Positions 42,860-52,074 of a DNA stretch of 64,000 bases are shown piece after piece. The translations under genes and the position numbers were made by a program. The notes under the pieces were generated by a model. That model did not search any database and was not told the origin of the DNA. It saw only the letters and a program-made list of their open reading frames with translations. The number at the start of each line of letters is the position of its first letter. Within the stretch, counting starts at the first letter, position 1. This stretch comes from Sellimonas caecigallum (GTDB lineage Bacteria > Bacillota > Clostridia > Lachnospirales > Lachnospiraceae), in the NCBI RefSeq assembly GCF_019754295.1, contig NZ_VIRV01000001.1, positions 465,089-529,088 of the forward strand, read 5' to 3'.

Positions 42860-44152
42860 CTACCCTCTCTGATCCATGGTAAAAAAAGCGGCTGAAAATG
42901 CAGAAAGTGCCTCCATATCTTTTCTTCCCATCAATTCCCGGCTGGAATGCATCGCCAAAAGCGGCACGCCGATATCCACTGTTTTGACCGGAATCATAGC
43001 GGATGCGATAGCGCCAAGCGTCCCGCCTCCAGTTCCATCCGAGCGGTTTGCAAACTTCTGATATGGGATTCCCTCCCGGTCACAGATGGACTGCACGATA
43101 CCAACAGCCTCACAATCTGTGGCATAACTCTGGGAAGAGGACTCTTTGATACAGAATCCTCCGTTTAACACCGGATGATTCGTAGGATCGGCTTTTTCCT
43201 GATAGTTCGGGTGCAGTCCATGTGCAACATCTACTGAGAGGAGCATTCCCTCAGAAAGTCCCTGTAAAAGCTTTGTCCTTTGAATGGACAGCCCTTCATA
43301 AATGCGTTCCAGCACAAGCATCAAAAGGGTGGATCCCGCTCCTTGTTTTGTACGGCTTCCGATTTCCTCGTGATCAAATACGACGCTTACATTCAGCCCT
43401 TCCCGGCGCACCCCTTTCGTGATCCCATCAATGATAGCCTGAACACTTGTCAGATCGTCGAGCCGCGGCGCGGAGACAAATTCCCCGTCAAATCCAACGC
43501 ATGTTCCGGTATCCGCATTGTAGATATTCAGCTCATATTCCAGGATATCTTCCGGCATCACATGAAGTTTGTCGGCAAGAAGCTTCTTCATATAGCCATC
43601 TGTCGTCTCTTGTCCTGCCATGCCTGCAAGCGGCAGCATCTGCGTCTGCCGGTTCAGTTCCCTGCCTTTATTCATATCCCGGTCCAGATGGATCGCGATA
43701 TTTGGGATAGTGAGCACCGGTTTTTCAAAGTCAACAAGATACAGATCCGGGTGGAAAACATCCTCACTTTTTACCGCAACCCTCCCTGCAATGGAAAGCG
43801 GCCGGTCCATCCAGCTTGCAAGATTTACTCCGCCGTACGGCTCTGTGTTCAGTTTCAGATATGCCTCCGCTTTCATCTCCGGGGATGGTTTCAGGCGAAA
43901 TCCCGGAAAGTCCCCATGAGCTGCCGCCATGCGGATACTCTCTCCTTCAAAATCCTCTCCTATTGTAAACGCAAAGATCGTCGTTCCGTGGTGTATGATA
44001 TAATATTTTCCACCTTTTTGAAGATTCCATTCTTCTTTCCAGCAAAGAGGGGCAAATCCCTTCTCTTCCAAAGTTTCTTTTACTGCTTCTGCCGTGTGGA
44101 ACGGTGATACCGCCTTTTCGGTAAGCGCCAGCAGTCTTTCTATCTCATTCAT
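42860..44152 (-). CDS. apeB: M18 family aminopeptidase
   Basis: Di-zinc aminopeptidase of 430 residues, cytosolic. Metal and catalytic motifs: AAAHGDFPGFRLKP, SAPRLDDLTSVQA, FDHEEIGSRTKQGAGS, LLSVDVAHGLHPN and the final histidine in LLAMHSSRELMG. The family prefers acidic or hydrophobic N-terminal residues. The ATG at 44152 has GGAGG 8 nt upstream. Its promoter is divergent from that of ccdA. Confidence 0.92.
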   Translation of the reverse strand: MNEIERLLALTEKAVSPFHTAEAVKETLEEKGFAPLCWKEEWNLQKGGKYYIIHHGTTIFAFTIGEDFEGESIRMAAAHGDFPGFRLKPSPEMKAEAYLKLNTEPYGGVNLASWMDRPLSIAGRVAVKSEDVFHPDLYLVDFEKPVLTIPNIAIHLDRDMNKGRELNRQTQMLPLAGMAGQETTDGYMKKLLADKLHVMPEDILEYELNIYNADTGTCVGFDGEFVSAPRLDDLTSVQAIIDGITKGVRREGLNVSVVFDHEEIGSRTKQGAGSTLLMLVLERIYEGLSIQRTKLLQGLSEGMLLSVDVAHGLHPNYQEKADPTNHPVLNGGFCIKESSSQSYATDCEAVGIVQSICDREGIPYQKFANRSDGTGGGTLGAIASAMIPVKTVDIGVPLLAMHSSRELMGRKDMEALSAFSAAFFTMDQRG

Positions 44153-44207
44153 CGTATCATCCTCCATCTTCTTTCTGCTCTTTTACAACATGACGAGCAC
44201 TATCTTT

Positions 44208-44236
44208 ATCTTACTGAGAAAGGGTGCAAAAGTCAA
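44208..44236 (-). promoter_or_regulatory. Promoter of the aminopeptidase operon
   Basis: On the minus strand TTGACT (44231-44236) and TAAGAT (44208-44213), 17 nt apart. Confidence 0.65.
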
Positions 44237-44245
44237 CGACTGGTC

Positions 44246-44274
44246 TTTACTCTTCCTAACAAATGCGATATACT
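44246..44274 (+). promoter_or_regulatory. ccdA-tlpA promoter
   Basis: TTTACT (44246-44251) and TATACT (44269-44274), 17 nt apart. Confidence 0.6.
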
Positions 44275-44304
44275 ATTTGCACTTATTCTGAAAGGAGTAC
44301 TTGC

Positions 44305-44982
44305 ATGCAATACTTTGTCACATTTCTCGAGGGTTTGATCACATTTATCTCTCCGTGCCTTCTTCCTATGCTTCCAATTTATCTTTCCTACATGGCCGGA
44401 GAGGAAGCAGCTTCCGGAAAAACAAGGCGTCTTGGCGCCTTTACCAATGCCGTAGGATTTGTGCTTGGATTTACATTTATGTTTCTTCTTATGGGAGCGT
44501 TCGCAGGATCTATCGGCATGCTTCTTTCCCGATACCAGACTGTCGTGAATGTCATAAGCGGCCTTCTTGTGGTCTGCTTCGGTCTTTCTTTTCTTGGTGT
44601 CTGGAAACTGTCTTTTCTGACCGGTATCAAAGACGGGAAATTTCTGTCAGAAAAAATGAGTTTTTTCTCCTCCCTGCTATTCGGAATTATTTTCTCTGTC
44701 GGCTGGACTCCGTGTGTAGGAGCCTTTCTCGGTTCTGCCCTCATGCTGGCCTCCCAGCAGGGATCAGTTTTTAAGGGAATCTTCTTGCTTTTGTGCTATT
44801 CCGCAGGTCTTGGGATCCCATTTCTCCTAAGCGCTGTCCTGATCCACCAGCTCAACACGGCCATCAGCTGGATCGGCCGTCACTACCAGGTTATCAACCG
44901 CATCTCCGGATTTCTTCTGATCTTTGTCGGAATTCTAATGATGACCGGGCTTTTTGGAAACTTGTTAACGATACTCTCATAA
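44305..44982 (+). CDS. ccdA: CcdA-type thiol-disulfide membrane transporter
   Basis: A 225-residue membrane protein with six helices that carries reducing equivalents from cytosolic thioredoxin to outer-face thioredoxin-like proteins. The paired cysteines are in FISPCLLPMLPIYLSYM and GWTPCVGAFLGSA, each next to prolines as in CcdA/DsbD. It starts at 44305 with AAAGGAG. It is 12 nt from the tlpA-like gene, its expected partner. Confidence 0.92.
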   Translation: MQYFVTFLEGLITFISPCLLPMLPIYLSYMAGEEAASGKTRRLGAFTNAVGFVLGFTFMFLLMGAFAGSIGMLLSRYQTVVNVISGLLVVCFGLSFLGVWKLSFLTGIKDGKFLSEKMSFFSSLLFGIIFSVGWTPCVGAFLGSALMLASQQGSVFKGIFLLLCYSAGLGIPFLLSAVLIHQLNTAISWIGRHYQVINRISGFLLIFVGILMMTGLFGNLLTILS

Positions 44983-44994
44983 GGAGGACTTTCT

Positions 44995-45582
44995 ATGAAA
45001 TCCAAGAAAAATCTGATCATCACGATCATTGTCTTTGCCCTGATCCTGGGCGTTTCTGTCTTTTTGTACCAAGCCTTAAAGGATACGGAAAAACAAGGTG
45101 GTCTTTCCTCCTCCGAAGAAAAAAAGGACAGCAAAAAAGAATCCGGATCCGATAAACCTTCCACGTCTCTTCCAGATGCCATGGATTTTACCGTGCAGGA
45201 TGAAGACGGTAATACGGTAACCTTCTCCAATCTGTTCGGCAAACCGATCGTCCTGAACTTCTGGAACAGCAACTGTCCTCCATGCCGTCAGGAAATGCCT
45301 GATTTTGAGGAGGTACACAAAAAAAATCCAGATGTCCAGTTCGTGATGGTAGATACCGTCGGCATGAACGGGGAGACGCTGGAATCCGGGAAAACCTATA
45401 TCCAGGAAACCGGCTTTACCTTTCCTGTCTATTACGATGTGGATATGGAAGCCATCCGCGCTTACAGCATCCGCGCATTCCCGACAACATATCTGATCAA
45501 TTCCGAAGGGAAGATCGAAGCATACGGAGAAGGCATGCTGGACAAAGAGACTCTCATCAACGCTCTTGCATCCATCAAATAG
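44995..45582 (+). CDS. TlpA/ResA-type membrane-anchored thioredoxin
   Basis: A 195-residue protein with an N-terminal anchor (residues ~7-26), a Ser/Lys/Glu-rich linker (~30-58) and an extracytoplasmic thioredoxin fold. The active site is CPPC in NFWNSNCPPCRQEMP, and the cis-proline is in AFPTTYLIN. It should reduce disulfides outside the membrane with electrons from CcdA. RBS AAGGAGG. Confidence 0.92.
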   Translation: MKSKKNLIITIIVFALILGVSVFLYQALKDTEKQGGLSSSEEKKDSKKESGSDKPSTSLPDAMDFTVQDEDGNTVTFSNLFGKPIVLNFWNSNCPPCRQEMPDFEEVHKKNPDVQFVMVDTVGMNGETLESGKTYIQETGFTFPVYYDVDMEAIRAYSIRAFPTTYLINSEGKIEAYGEGMLDKETLINALASIK

Positions 45583-45625
45583 CTTCTGCTATACTGTAAT
45601 AGCATACTTGCTTCGGGAGGTTCCT

Positions 45626-46117
45626 ATGAACAGTTATCACATGAATACAAAAAAATGCATGTCCGCTCTCCTCTTATCGGACGCTTTTGACTCCTTCTCT
45701 TTTATCGAAGGAGAAATCACGACCTTCTGCACGTTTCAGATTGATGGAACCTATCATCCATCCTTTTACGGGGACACAGCGGAAACCCCGGACGAAAGGC
45801 AGATCCGCTGGAAACAGATCCGGGAATACTGCTTTTCTCTTATCAAAGGAAAACAGACACCTCTGCACTTCCGCCTCATCTTCTCCCTGCCCCCGGAAAA
45901 TATCCGAAAACTCCTGGAAACAGAAGGTCTTCCCCTTCGTCCCGGCGATGTAAAAGGACTGTATCTGAACTTCAAATACGACGGTACAAAACTTGTCTGC
46001 ACTACGGGTACATCACTCAATCTCTTTACCATGGACAAAAGCTTGGAACATGCCTGGGACAGATTAGTACCAAAATACTTTATGAAAAAAAGACTGGAGT
46101 TTGAAGAAATACTGTAA
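45626..46117 (+). CDS. DUF5721 family protein
   Basis: A 163-residue soluble protein. I recognise the layout of DUF5721, a family seen in Lachnospiraceae: KCMSALLLSDAFDSFSFIEG, ITTFCTFQIDGTYH and a C-terminal KGLYLNFKYDGTKLVCTTGT. Function is unknown. GGGAGG precedes the ATG at 45626. It may be read through from tlpA (43 nt gap). It ends at a REP-type hairpin that can terminate transcription from both sides. Confidence 0.75.
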   Translation: MNSYHMNTKKCMSALLLSDAFDSFSFIEGEITTFCTFQIDGTYHPSFYGDTAETPDERQIRWKQIREYCFSLIKGKQTPLHFRLIFSLPPENIRKLLETEGLPLRPGDVKGLYLNFKYDGTKLVCTTGTSLNLFTMDKSLEHAWDRLVPKYFMKKRLEFEEIL

Positions 46118-46158
46118 AACAATACAAGAAAGGGCAAGACGAAAAATACAGATTACTC

Positions 46159-46200
46159 AAAGGGGGACGGGTTCCGACTCATCGGAACCCGTCCCCCTTT
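46159..46200. repeat. REP-type hairpin and bidirectional terminator
   Basis: AAAGGGGGACGGGTTCCGA pairs perfectly (19 bp) with its complement around a CTCA loop. It is a variant of the 19612-19647 element (GGGGGACG core and GTTCC) and lies between the convergent DUF5721 gene and htpG. Confidence 0.85.
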
Positions 46201-46210
46201 AACAAATTTG

Positions 46211-48256
46211 CTATTTTGTGAGCATCATCATAATGTCGTTGCTTCGTTTGATGAATGCTGTCATTTCTTCCGGATTCAGCGGTTTATTGGAGAGCATTGC
46301 CAGATCATAGAGCTGCTGGCAAATGATCGTTGTGTTTTCTCCGTCTTTATGGTTTTCAATATACTGTACAAGTGGGTGGTTTGCATTCAGTACAAGTGTT
46401 GTATCTGTCCCAAACATAGATGGATCCATACCTGTCATACCGTACATTTTCATCATTTCCTGCATTCTTCTGGATTCTTCGGAGAGTACCATCATGGATG
46501 CCACATTTTCGTCTTTGAGTTTTTCGATCTTGACATTCAGCTTATCGTTTGCGAGTGCTTTTTTCACGATTTCCGCAATTTCGCCGGAGCGTTTTTCAAA
46601 GGCTTCTTTTTCGTCTTCCTGCACTTCTTCTTTGAACTGATCTGTTACTTCTGCGTCAATTCTCTGGAAGTGGATATGCTGATTTCTCTGTTCTAACTGT
46701 GTGATGAACGGAGAATCGATATTGTGGGAGAGAATGACTGCATCCAGTCCCTGACTTTTGAACATGTTGATGTACTGGCTCTGCTGCTGTTCGTCTGTCA
46801 CGTAATAGATTGTCTTCTTTTCCGGTTCTTTTGCTTCTTCTTTTGTATCCTCATTCTTTTCTTCTGTCTCTTCCGGTGCTTCTCCGATGAGTTCTTTCAT
46901 CGTAAGGTATTTATGGTCAAGATTTTTAAAGAGGATGGAGTCCATCATTTTATCGCAGAATTTCTGATCTTTGAGACATCCGAATTTGACGAACGGGCTG
47001 ATATCATCCCAGTATTTTTCATAGTTCTCAAGATCTGTATTACACATTCCAGTCAGCTTATCTGCCACTTTCTTGGAAATATATTCTGCCACTTTGTTTA
47101 CGAAGCCGTCATTTTGAAGTGCACTTCTTGACACATTCAGCGGCAGATCCGGGCAGTCGATAACACCTTTGAGGAGCATCAGGTATTCCGGAATGATCTC
47201 TTTGATGTTGTCCGCGATGAATACCTGATTGTTGTACAGTTTTATCGTTCCTTCGATAGAGTCGTATTCCGTGTTGATCTTCGGGAAGTAGAGGATTCCT
47301 TTCAGATTGAACGGGTAATCCATGTTCAGGTGAATCCAGAACAACGGTTCTTTGTAATCGAGGAATACTTTTCTGTAAAATTCGATATAGTCCTCTTTTT
47401 TGCATTCGTTCGGATGTTTCGCCCAAAGCGGATGGATATCATTGATCGGAACCGGACGTTTTTCTATCTTTACTTTGTCCTGTGCCGGGGAAATTTCTAC
47501 CATTTCTTTTTCGCCGTTGTCCTTTTCCCGTTCTTCCATCTTTGCATCTTCGTGGATATGTTCCACGACAATATCGGTATCTCTCAGATCTTTTTCATCG
47601 ATCGTCTCATACTCTTTTTCTGCGTTTTCTTTTGCCAGATAGATTTCCACCGGCATGAAGGAACAGTATTTTTCGAGTACTTCCCGAGCGCGGTATTCAT
47701 TGGCAAATGCGAGACTGTCTTCATTCAGGAAGAGTGTGATCTCTGTTCCGATCTCTTCTTTGTTCCCGGTCTGCATCTCATAGTCTGTTCCGCCTTCGCT
47801 TACCCAGTGTACCGGCTCAGCGCCTTCTTTGTAAGACAGAGTGTCGATATGCACTTCGTCTGCCACCATAAAGGCAGAGTAAAATCCAAGTCCGAAATGT
47901 CCGATCATATCGTCTTCCGTCGTCTTGTCTTTGTACTTTTCCAGGAACTGGGTTGCTCCGGAAAATGCGATCTGTGTAATGTACTCTTCCACTTCATCGG
48001 CTGTCATACCAATCCCGTTATCAATAAATTTCAGTGTCTTTTCTTCCGGATTTACAAGTACATGGATCTCTGGTTTATAATCTGCCGCCAGACTGTATTC
48101 TCCCATCATATCCAGCTTTCTGATTTTTGTGATGGCATCGCATCCGTTGGAAATCAGCTCACGGAAAAAGATATCGTGATCAGAATAGACCCACTTTTTG
48201 ATGATCGGAAAAATATTTTCACTGCTGATGGAAAGGCTTCCTTTTTTTACTGACAT
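46211..48256 (-). CDS. htpG: Molecular chaperone HtpG (Hsp90)
   Basis: Dimeric ATP-dependent chaperone of 681 residues. The GHKL ATPase N-domain shows FFRELISNGCDAI, LKFIDNGIGMTADEV and GHFGLGFYSAFMVAD. The middle domain has the catalytic arginine in LNVSRSALQND. A charged linker with many Glu and Lys residues (~500-525) precedes the C-terminal dimerisation domain. The ATG at 48256 has AAGGAG 8 nt upstream. A perfect CIRCE element lies upstream of its promoter, so HrcA should control it. Confidence 0.95.
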   Translation of the reverse strand: MSVKKGSLSISSENIFPIIKKWVYSDHDIFFRELISNGCDAITKIRKLDMMGEYSLAADYKPEIHVLVNPEEKTLKFIDNGIGMTADEVEEYITQIAFSGATQFLEKYKDKTTEDDMIGHFGLGFYSAFMVADEVHIDTLSYKEGAEPVHWVSEGGTDYEMQTGNKEEIGTEITLFLNEDSLAFANEYRAREVLEKYCSFMPVEIYLAKENAEKEYETIDEKDLRDTDIVVEHIHEDAKMEEREKDNGEKEMVEISPAQDKVKIEKRPVPINDIHPLWAKHPNECKKEDYIEFYRKVFLDYKEPLFWIHLNMDYPFNLKGILYFPKINTEYDSIEGTIKLYNNQVFIADNIKEIIPEYLMLLKGVIDCPDLPLNVSRSALQNDGFVNKVAEYISKKVADKLTGMCNTDLENYEKYWDDISPFVKFGCLKDQKFCDKMMDSILFKNLDHKYLTMKELIGEAPEETEEKNEDTKEEAKEPEKKTIYYVTDEQQQSQYINMFKSQGLDAVILSHNIDSPFITQLEQRNQHIHFQRIDAEVTDQFKEEVQEDEKEAFEKRSGEIAEIVKKALANDKLNVKIEKLKDENVASMMVLSEESRRMQEMMKMYGMTGMDPSMFGTDTTLVLNANHPLVQYIENHKDGENTTIICQQLYDLAMLSNKPLNPEEMTAFIKRSNDIMMMLTK

Positions 48257-48302
48257 ATCTATCACTCCTTAAAAATTTTTTACTTTTTGACATCTAACAG
48301 TA

Positions 48303-48331
48303 ATCTTAATACCGGGATTTAAAAAAGTCAA
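48303..48331 (-). promoter_or_regulatory. htpG promoter
   Basis: On the minus strand TTGACT (48326-48331) and TAAGAT (48303-48308), 17 nt apart, just downstream of the CIRCE element. Confidence 0.7.
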
Positions 48332-48338
48332 TAGAAAA

Positions 48339-48365
48339 TTAGCACTCTTTCAAAAAGAGTGCTAA
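48339..48365. promoter_or_regulatory. Perfect CIRCE element (HrcA operator) of htpG
   Basis: TTAGCACTC-N9-GAGTGCTAA, 18 of 18 arm positions. It also lies only 10 nt from the stop codon of the upstream permease gene. Confidence 0.95.
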
Positions 48366-48374
48366 CAATCCAAC

Positions 48375-51300
48375 CTATTCAACACTTTTCATCGACTCAA
48401 CCATATCGATCTTCTTCAGCTTATAGTACATTACCCAGTTTACAAACAGTGAGAATGCCACTGTAAAGAGTGCACTGTACAGATAGCTCTGCCAGTTGAT
48501 GACTCTGCCGAACATGACAACATCTACTTCCACTGTCGTTATGACAAACCGGTGCAGGATCCATCCGAGTCCCATCCCAATGAGGATACTCAGGAAGGTC
48601 AGCAGGATATTTTCCCTGTAGACATAGGAACTTACTTCGTTGTCGTAAAATCCCAGTACTTTCAGCGTAGCCAGCTCTCTTCTTCTTTCTGTGATATTGA
48701 TGTTATTCAAGTTGTAGAGAACAACGAAGGCAAGCATTCCAGCTGATATGATCAGCACGACGATGACAAGATTCAGACTTTTAAGCATTGTGTTCAGCTG
48801 ATCTTCTATACTGTTTGTATAGGTCACATTCATGACGCCGTCCTGCTTTAATATTTTTTCCCCAGTCTGATCGAGTTTCTTCTGAGAATTATCTTTCAGA
48901 TCAAAAAGAAGCGTGTTATACTCCGGGACAGCTCCGTACACTTCTTCGTAAAGGTTCTCTGTCATGTAGACATAATGTTCCATATAGTTTTCACAGATGT
49001 CTGTCACAGTAACTTCCTTCTTTTCTTCTCCTTCGGCTCCCAGATAAATCTTGTCGCCTTTTTTCACATCCAATGTTTTTGCCATCTTTTCAGTAAGGAT
49101 AACGCCATCATCTGTAAGCTCATAGGTCTCCTGGCTCTTTCTGTCACGAAATACAAGGAACCGGCTGATGTCATCTTTATCTCTTACAATGCATTGATAA
49201 ACACTTTCTGCATCTCCCTGATCATTGGCTGATACCTGGACACGCCTCATATCCGCTTCTGCATATCCATCTACGTTTTTCATATCCGAAAGCAGTTCCT
49301 TCGTATCTGCTTTTTCCTGATCTGTTATTGTATCGCTGAGATAAACCATACCGTCATACACCTGAAGCTCCTGATACTGGAGCGTTCCGATGCACATGAT
49401 AGAATCTTTTAATCCAAAACCGACTACCATCAGTGCCATACATCCCCCGATTCCTGCCAGGGTCATGAATAGCCGTTTCTTATATCGGAACAGATTGCGA
49501 ATAGTGGATTTCCAGATAAAACTCAAATGCTTCCATATAAATCCAATCCTCTCCAGAAGGATCCGTTTTCCTTCTTTTGGAGAAGGCGGCCGCATCAATT
49601 CTGCCGGCTGTGCTGCAAGCGCTTTGTAGCATGCATACAGCGTGGCAAGCAATGTGCATGCCAGCGCGGCTGCCGTCGCCATAGCAGCATAACTCCACTG
49701 ATATGGGATCACGATATGCGGAAGATGTGTGTACATGATCCGGTAAGAATAAATGATGATGTACGGCAGTGCTTTCTCGCCTACAAGCACACCGAGGACA
49801 CTGCCTCCCAGTGTAGCAAGCAATGCATAGAGCAAATATTTTCCCGCAATGGATTTCTTTCCATAGCCAAGCGCCTTCAAAGTCCCGATCTGCCCTCGTT
49901 CCTCCTCAACCATACGGGTCATCGTCGTCAAACTTATGAGTGCCGCCACGAGGAAAAAAAGTTCCGGAAATACTTCTCCGATAGCCCGCATTCGGTCTGC
50001 ATTCTCTCCGTAGCTTGTATACTCGGTAAGGATATCCCGATCACTTACATACCATGTCGGCAGGCCTATCTCGTCCAACTCAGCCCTGGCATCCGCAATC
50101 TTTTGCTCCGCTTCCTTGAATTGTTCTTCAGCTTCTCTCTTTTGCTTTTCGTACTCTTCTTTTCCTTCCGCCAATTCTTTTTCTCCGGAGAGGATCGCCT
50201 GCTGTGCCTCACTCAACTGGTTTTCTTTTTCGGCAAGAAGGTTTTCTGCTTCTGAAAGGAGCTTTTCGCCTGAAATGATCTGATTTTCCGCATCCATAAG
50301 CTGTGTCTCGGCAGACTGAAGCTTGGCTTCAGCTTCCTGGATCTGGGCTTCCCCCATGGCAAATCCCTTCTCTGCCTCTTCTTTTGCATCCAATAACGCC
50401 TGCTTTCCGGCGTTTAGCTTTTCTATTCCCGCTTGATACTGTACTTTTGCATCTGCAAGCTGTTCTTTTTTTTCGGCAAGCATCCGCTCTGATGACTCCA
50501 AAGTTTTTTCCATCTCTGCAAGCTTTGCTTCCTGGATATTCAGCTCCTCTTCTTTCTCTTTTAACTGAGTTTTTGCCTCTTCTATCTGCTGCCTTGCGTC
50601 CTGAAGTTTTTCATCTCCTTCTTTCCACTGTTTCTTCAAATCCTCAAGAACAGGTGTCAATATATCTGAAAGATCCGGATTTTCCTCAATCTGCCGTTCC
50701 ATTTCTTCGATCTGTCTGGAAAGCTCATCGAGCTTCTCCTGACCTTCCTGAATTTCCTGCTCTTTTTCCGCTATTTCTGCTTCCGCTTTTTCTTTCTCCT
50801 TAAGGAAAATCTCCTTTGCCGCATTCAGTTTTTCTTTGCCTTCTTCCAGGGATTTTCTTGCTTCTTCCAGTTTTGGCTCCTGTTTTGCAATCTCCGCTTC
50901 TCCGCTTTCAATCAGTTCTGCCGTCTGGGCAAGTTTCTCCTCATTTTCTTTTAGTATGGCCTCCTGTCGGTCAAACTCGTCGTAAGCGGCGTCCCGTTTG
51001 GCTTGAAAGCTTTTCCTTTGGGCGTCCAGCTCATCTTTCCCTGTCTGCAGCTCCCTCATACCTGACTCATACTGATCTTTTGCTTCCTGAAGTGTCCCTT
51101 TTCGGCTGTCGATCTCTTCCTTTCCAGATGCCAGCGCCTCCTGCCCGTCCACAACCTGTTGTCTGCCATCTGAAAGCTGTTTTTCACTGTCCGAGATTTT
51201 CTGTCCTGCTTCAGCGAGCTGTCTGTCAGCCTCTTCTCTGGCTTCCTGAAGCTCCTGCTCTGAATCTGAAATTTCGATGTCTGCCTCTTCTCGAATCTGT

Positions 51301-52061
51301 GAAAGTCTTTCCTCGCATCGGGCATCCGCGATATCTTCCACACGTTCTTTTACTTCTTTGACTCGCTCGTCGTAACCGTCGGTATAAGCAGTCTCCTCCC
51401 TGGCTCCCTCTACCAACAGATATGCTTCCGTGTACACATCCATGGAAAATGCATCCGGAAGGACAACTGCAAATCCGGCAATTTCTCCATTTCCGATCAA
51501 AGAACTGCCCCTCTCAAATGAAATATAACAGGAACTGCTTCCGGCGCCGACGATTTCATATTCCTCCGAGGCAAGGCTGTCCGTGATCTCATCTGCTGTA
51601 CCAGAAGAAAAACGGATCTTATCCCCAATCTGATACCCGGATGACTCCATGAAATCCTCATCCAGAAGGATCTCATCAACCGTTTCCGGCATCCGGCCCT
51701 TGGACACAGAAATGTCGTTGATGGTTGGAAGATCCGACTGAATATGTACAACTTTTTCATTTTGGCCAATTTTTGTGACGGCATCGACACTGTATCCCCC
51801 TTCGACCCGCTCCACTCCTTCGACCTTTGAAAGTGCCGTGATATCATCTTCGGTAAGTCCCATGGTACCCTGCACTTTCAGATCCATCATGTTTGTCTCA
51901 TCGTAATACGTATCTCCCGAGATACGCATATCCGGCTCTGATGACCGTATCCCGGAAAAGAACGCCACGCCTAGCGCCACGATAAAGAAAATGGAGAAAA
52001 AGCGGCCTTTGCTTTTCCGGACTGCCATCCAAAACTCTTTTCTCAATGCCTTCTTCTTCAT
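48375..52061 (-). CDS. FtsX/MacB-type ABC permease with long coiled-coil hairpin
   Basis: A 1228-residue permease. After the first helix (~20-40) comes an extracytoplasmic MacB-like domain (~45-225), then a continuous Glu/Lys/Gln/Ala-rich coiled coil (~230-665) broken once at NPDLSDILTP (~461-470). The FtsX core follows: three helices at ~697-815, then a fifth helix (~880-900), a second outer domain, and three C-terminal helices (~1085-1215), with GTLKALG and ATLKVLGFYDNEV coupling regions. The turn in the middle of the coil suggests an antiparallel hairpin about 30 nm long, enough to cross the cell wall. Its ATPase is encoded 13 nt upstream. Confidence 0.88.
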   Translation of the reverse strand: MKKKALRKEFWMAVRKSKGRFFSIFFIVALGVAFFSGIRSSEPDMRISGDTYYDETNMMDLKVQGTMGLTEDDITALSKVEGVERVEGGYSVDAVTKIGQNEKVVHIQSDLPTINDISVSKGRMPETVDEILLDEDFMESSGYQIGDKIRFSSGTADEITDSLASEEYEIVGAGSSSCYISFERGSSLIGNGEIAGFAVVLPDAFSMDVYTEAYLLVEGAREETAYTDGYDERVKEVKERVEDIADARCEERLSQIREEADIEISDSEQELQEAREEADRQLAEAGQKISDSEKQLSDGRQQVVDGQEALASGKEEIDSRKGTLQEAKDQYESGMRELQTGKDELDAQRKSFQAKRDAAYDEFDRQEAILKENEEKLAQTAELIESGEAEIAKQEPKLEEARKSLEEGKEKLNAAKEIFLKEKEKAEAEIAEKEQEIQEGQEKLDELSRQIEEMERQIEENPDLSDILTPVLEDLKKQWKEGDEKLQDARQQIEEAKTQLKEKEEELNIQEAKLAEMEKTLESSERMLAEKKEQLADAKVQYQAGIEKLNAGKQALLDAKEEAEKGFAMGEAQIQEAEAKLQSAETQLMDAENQIISGEKLLSEAENLLAEKENQLSEAQQAILSGEKELAEGKEEYEKQKREAEEQFKEAEQKIADARAELDEIGLPTWYVSDRDILTEYTSYGENADRMRAIGEVFPELFFLVAALISLTTMTRMVEEERGQIGTLKALGYGKKSIAGKYLLYALLATLGGSVLGVLVGEKALPYIIIYSYRIMYTHLPHIVIPYQWSYAAMATAAALACTLLATLYACYKALAAQPAELMRPPSPKEGKRILLERIGFIWKHLSFIWKSTIRNLFRYKKRLFMTLAGIGGCMALMVVGFGLKDSIMCIGTLQYQELQVYDGMVYLSDTITDQEKADTKELLSDMKNVDGYAEADMRRVQVSANDQGDAESVYQCIVRDKDDISRFLVFRDRKSQETYELTDDGVILTEKMAKTLDVKKGDKIYLGAEGEEKKEVTVTDICENYMEHYVYMTENLYEEVYGAVPEYNTLLFDLKDNSQKKLDQTGEKILKQDGVMNVTYTNSIEDQLNTMLKSLNLVIVVLIISAGMLAFVVLYNLNNINITERRRELATLKVLGFYDNEVSSYVYRENILLTFLSILIGMGLGWILHRFVITTVEVDVVMFGRVINWQSYLYSALFTVAFSLFVNWVMYYKLKKIDMVESMKSVE

Positions 52062-52074
52062 ATCGTCACCACCA

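Noticed and set aside
47330..48253. Long open frame antisense to htpG (307 codons)
   Set aside because: It is the complement of a clear Hsp90 gene, is rich in Phe/Cys/His as antisense frames of charged proteins are, and has no ribosome-binding site or recognisable domain.
50303..51361. Open frames antisense to the coiled-coil permease
   Set aside because: The Leu/Ser/Pro-rich translation is what the reverse of a Glu/Lys/Gln-rich coiled coil gives; there is no start signal.
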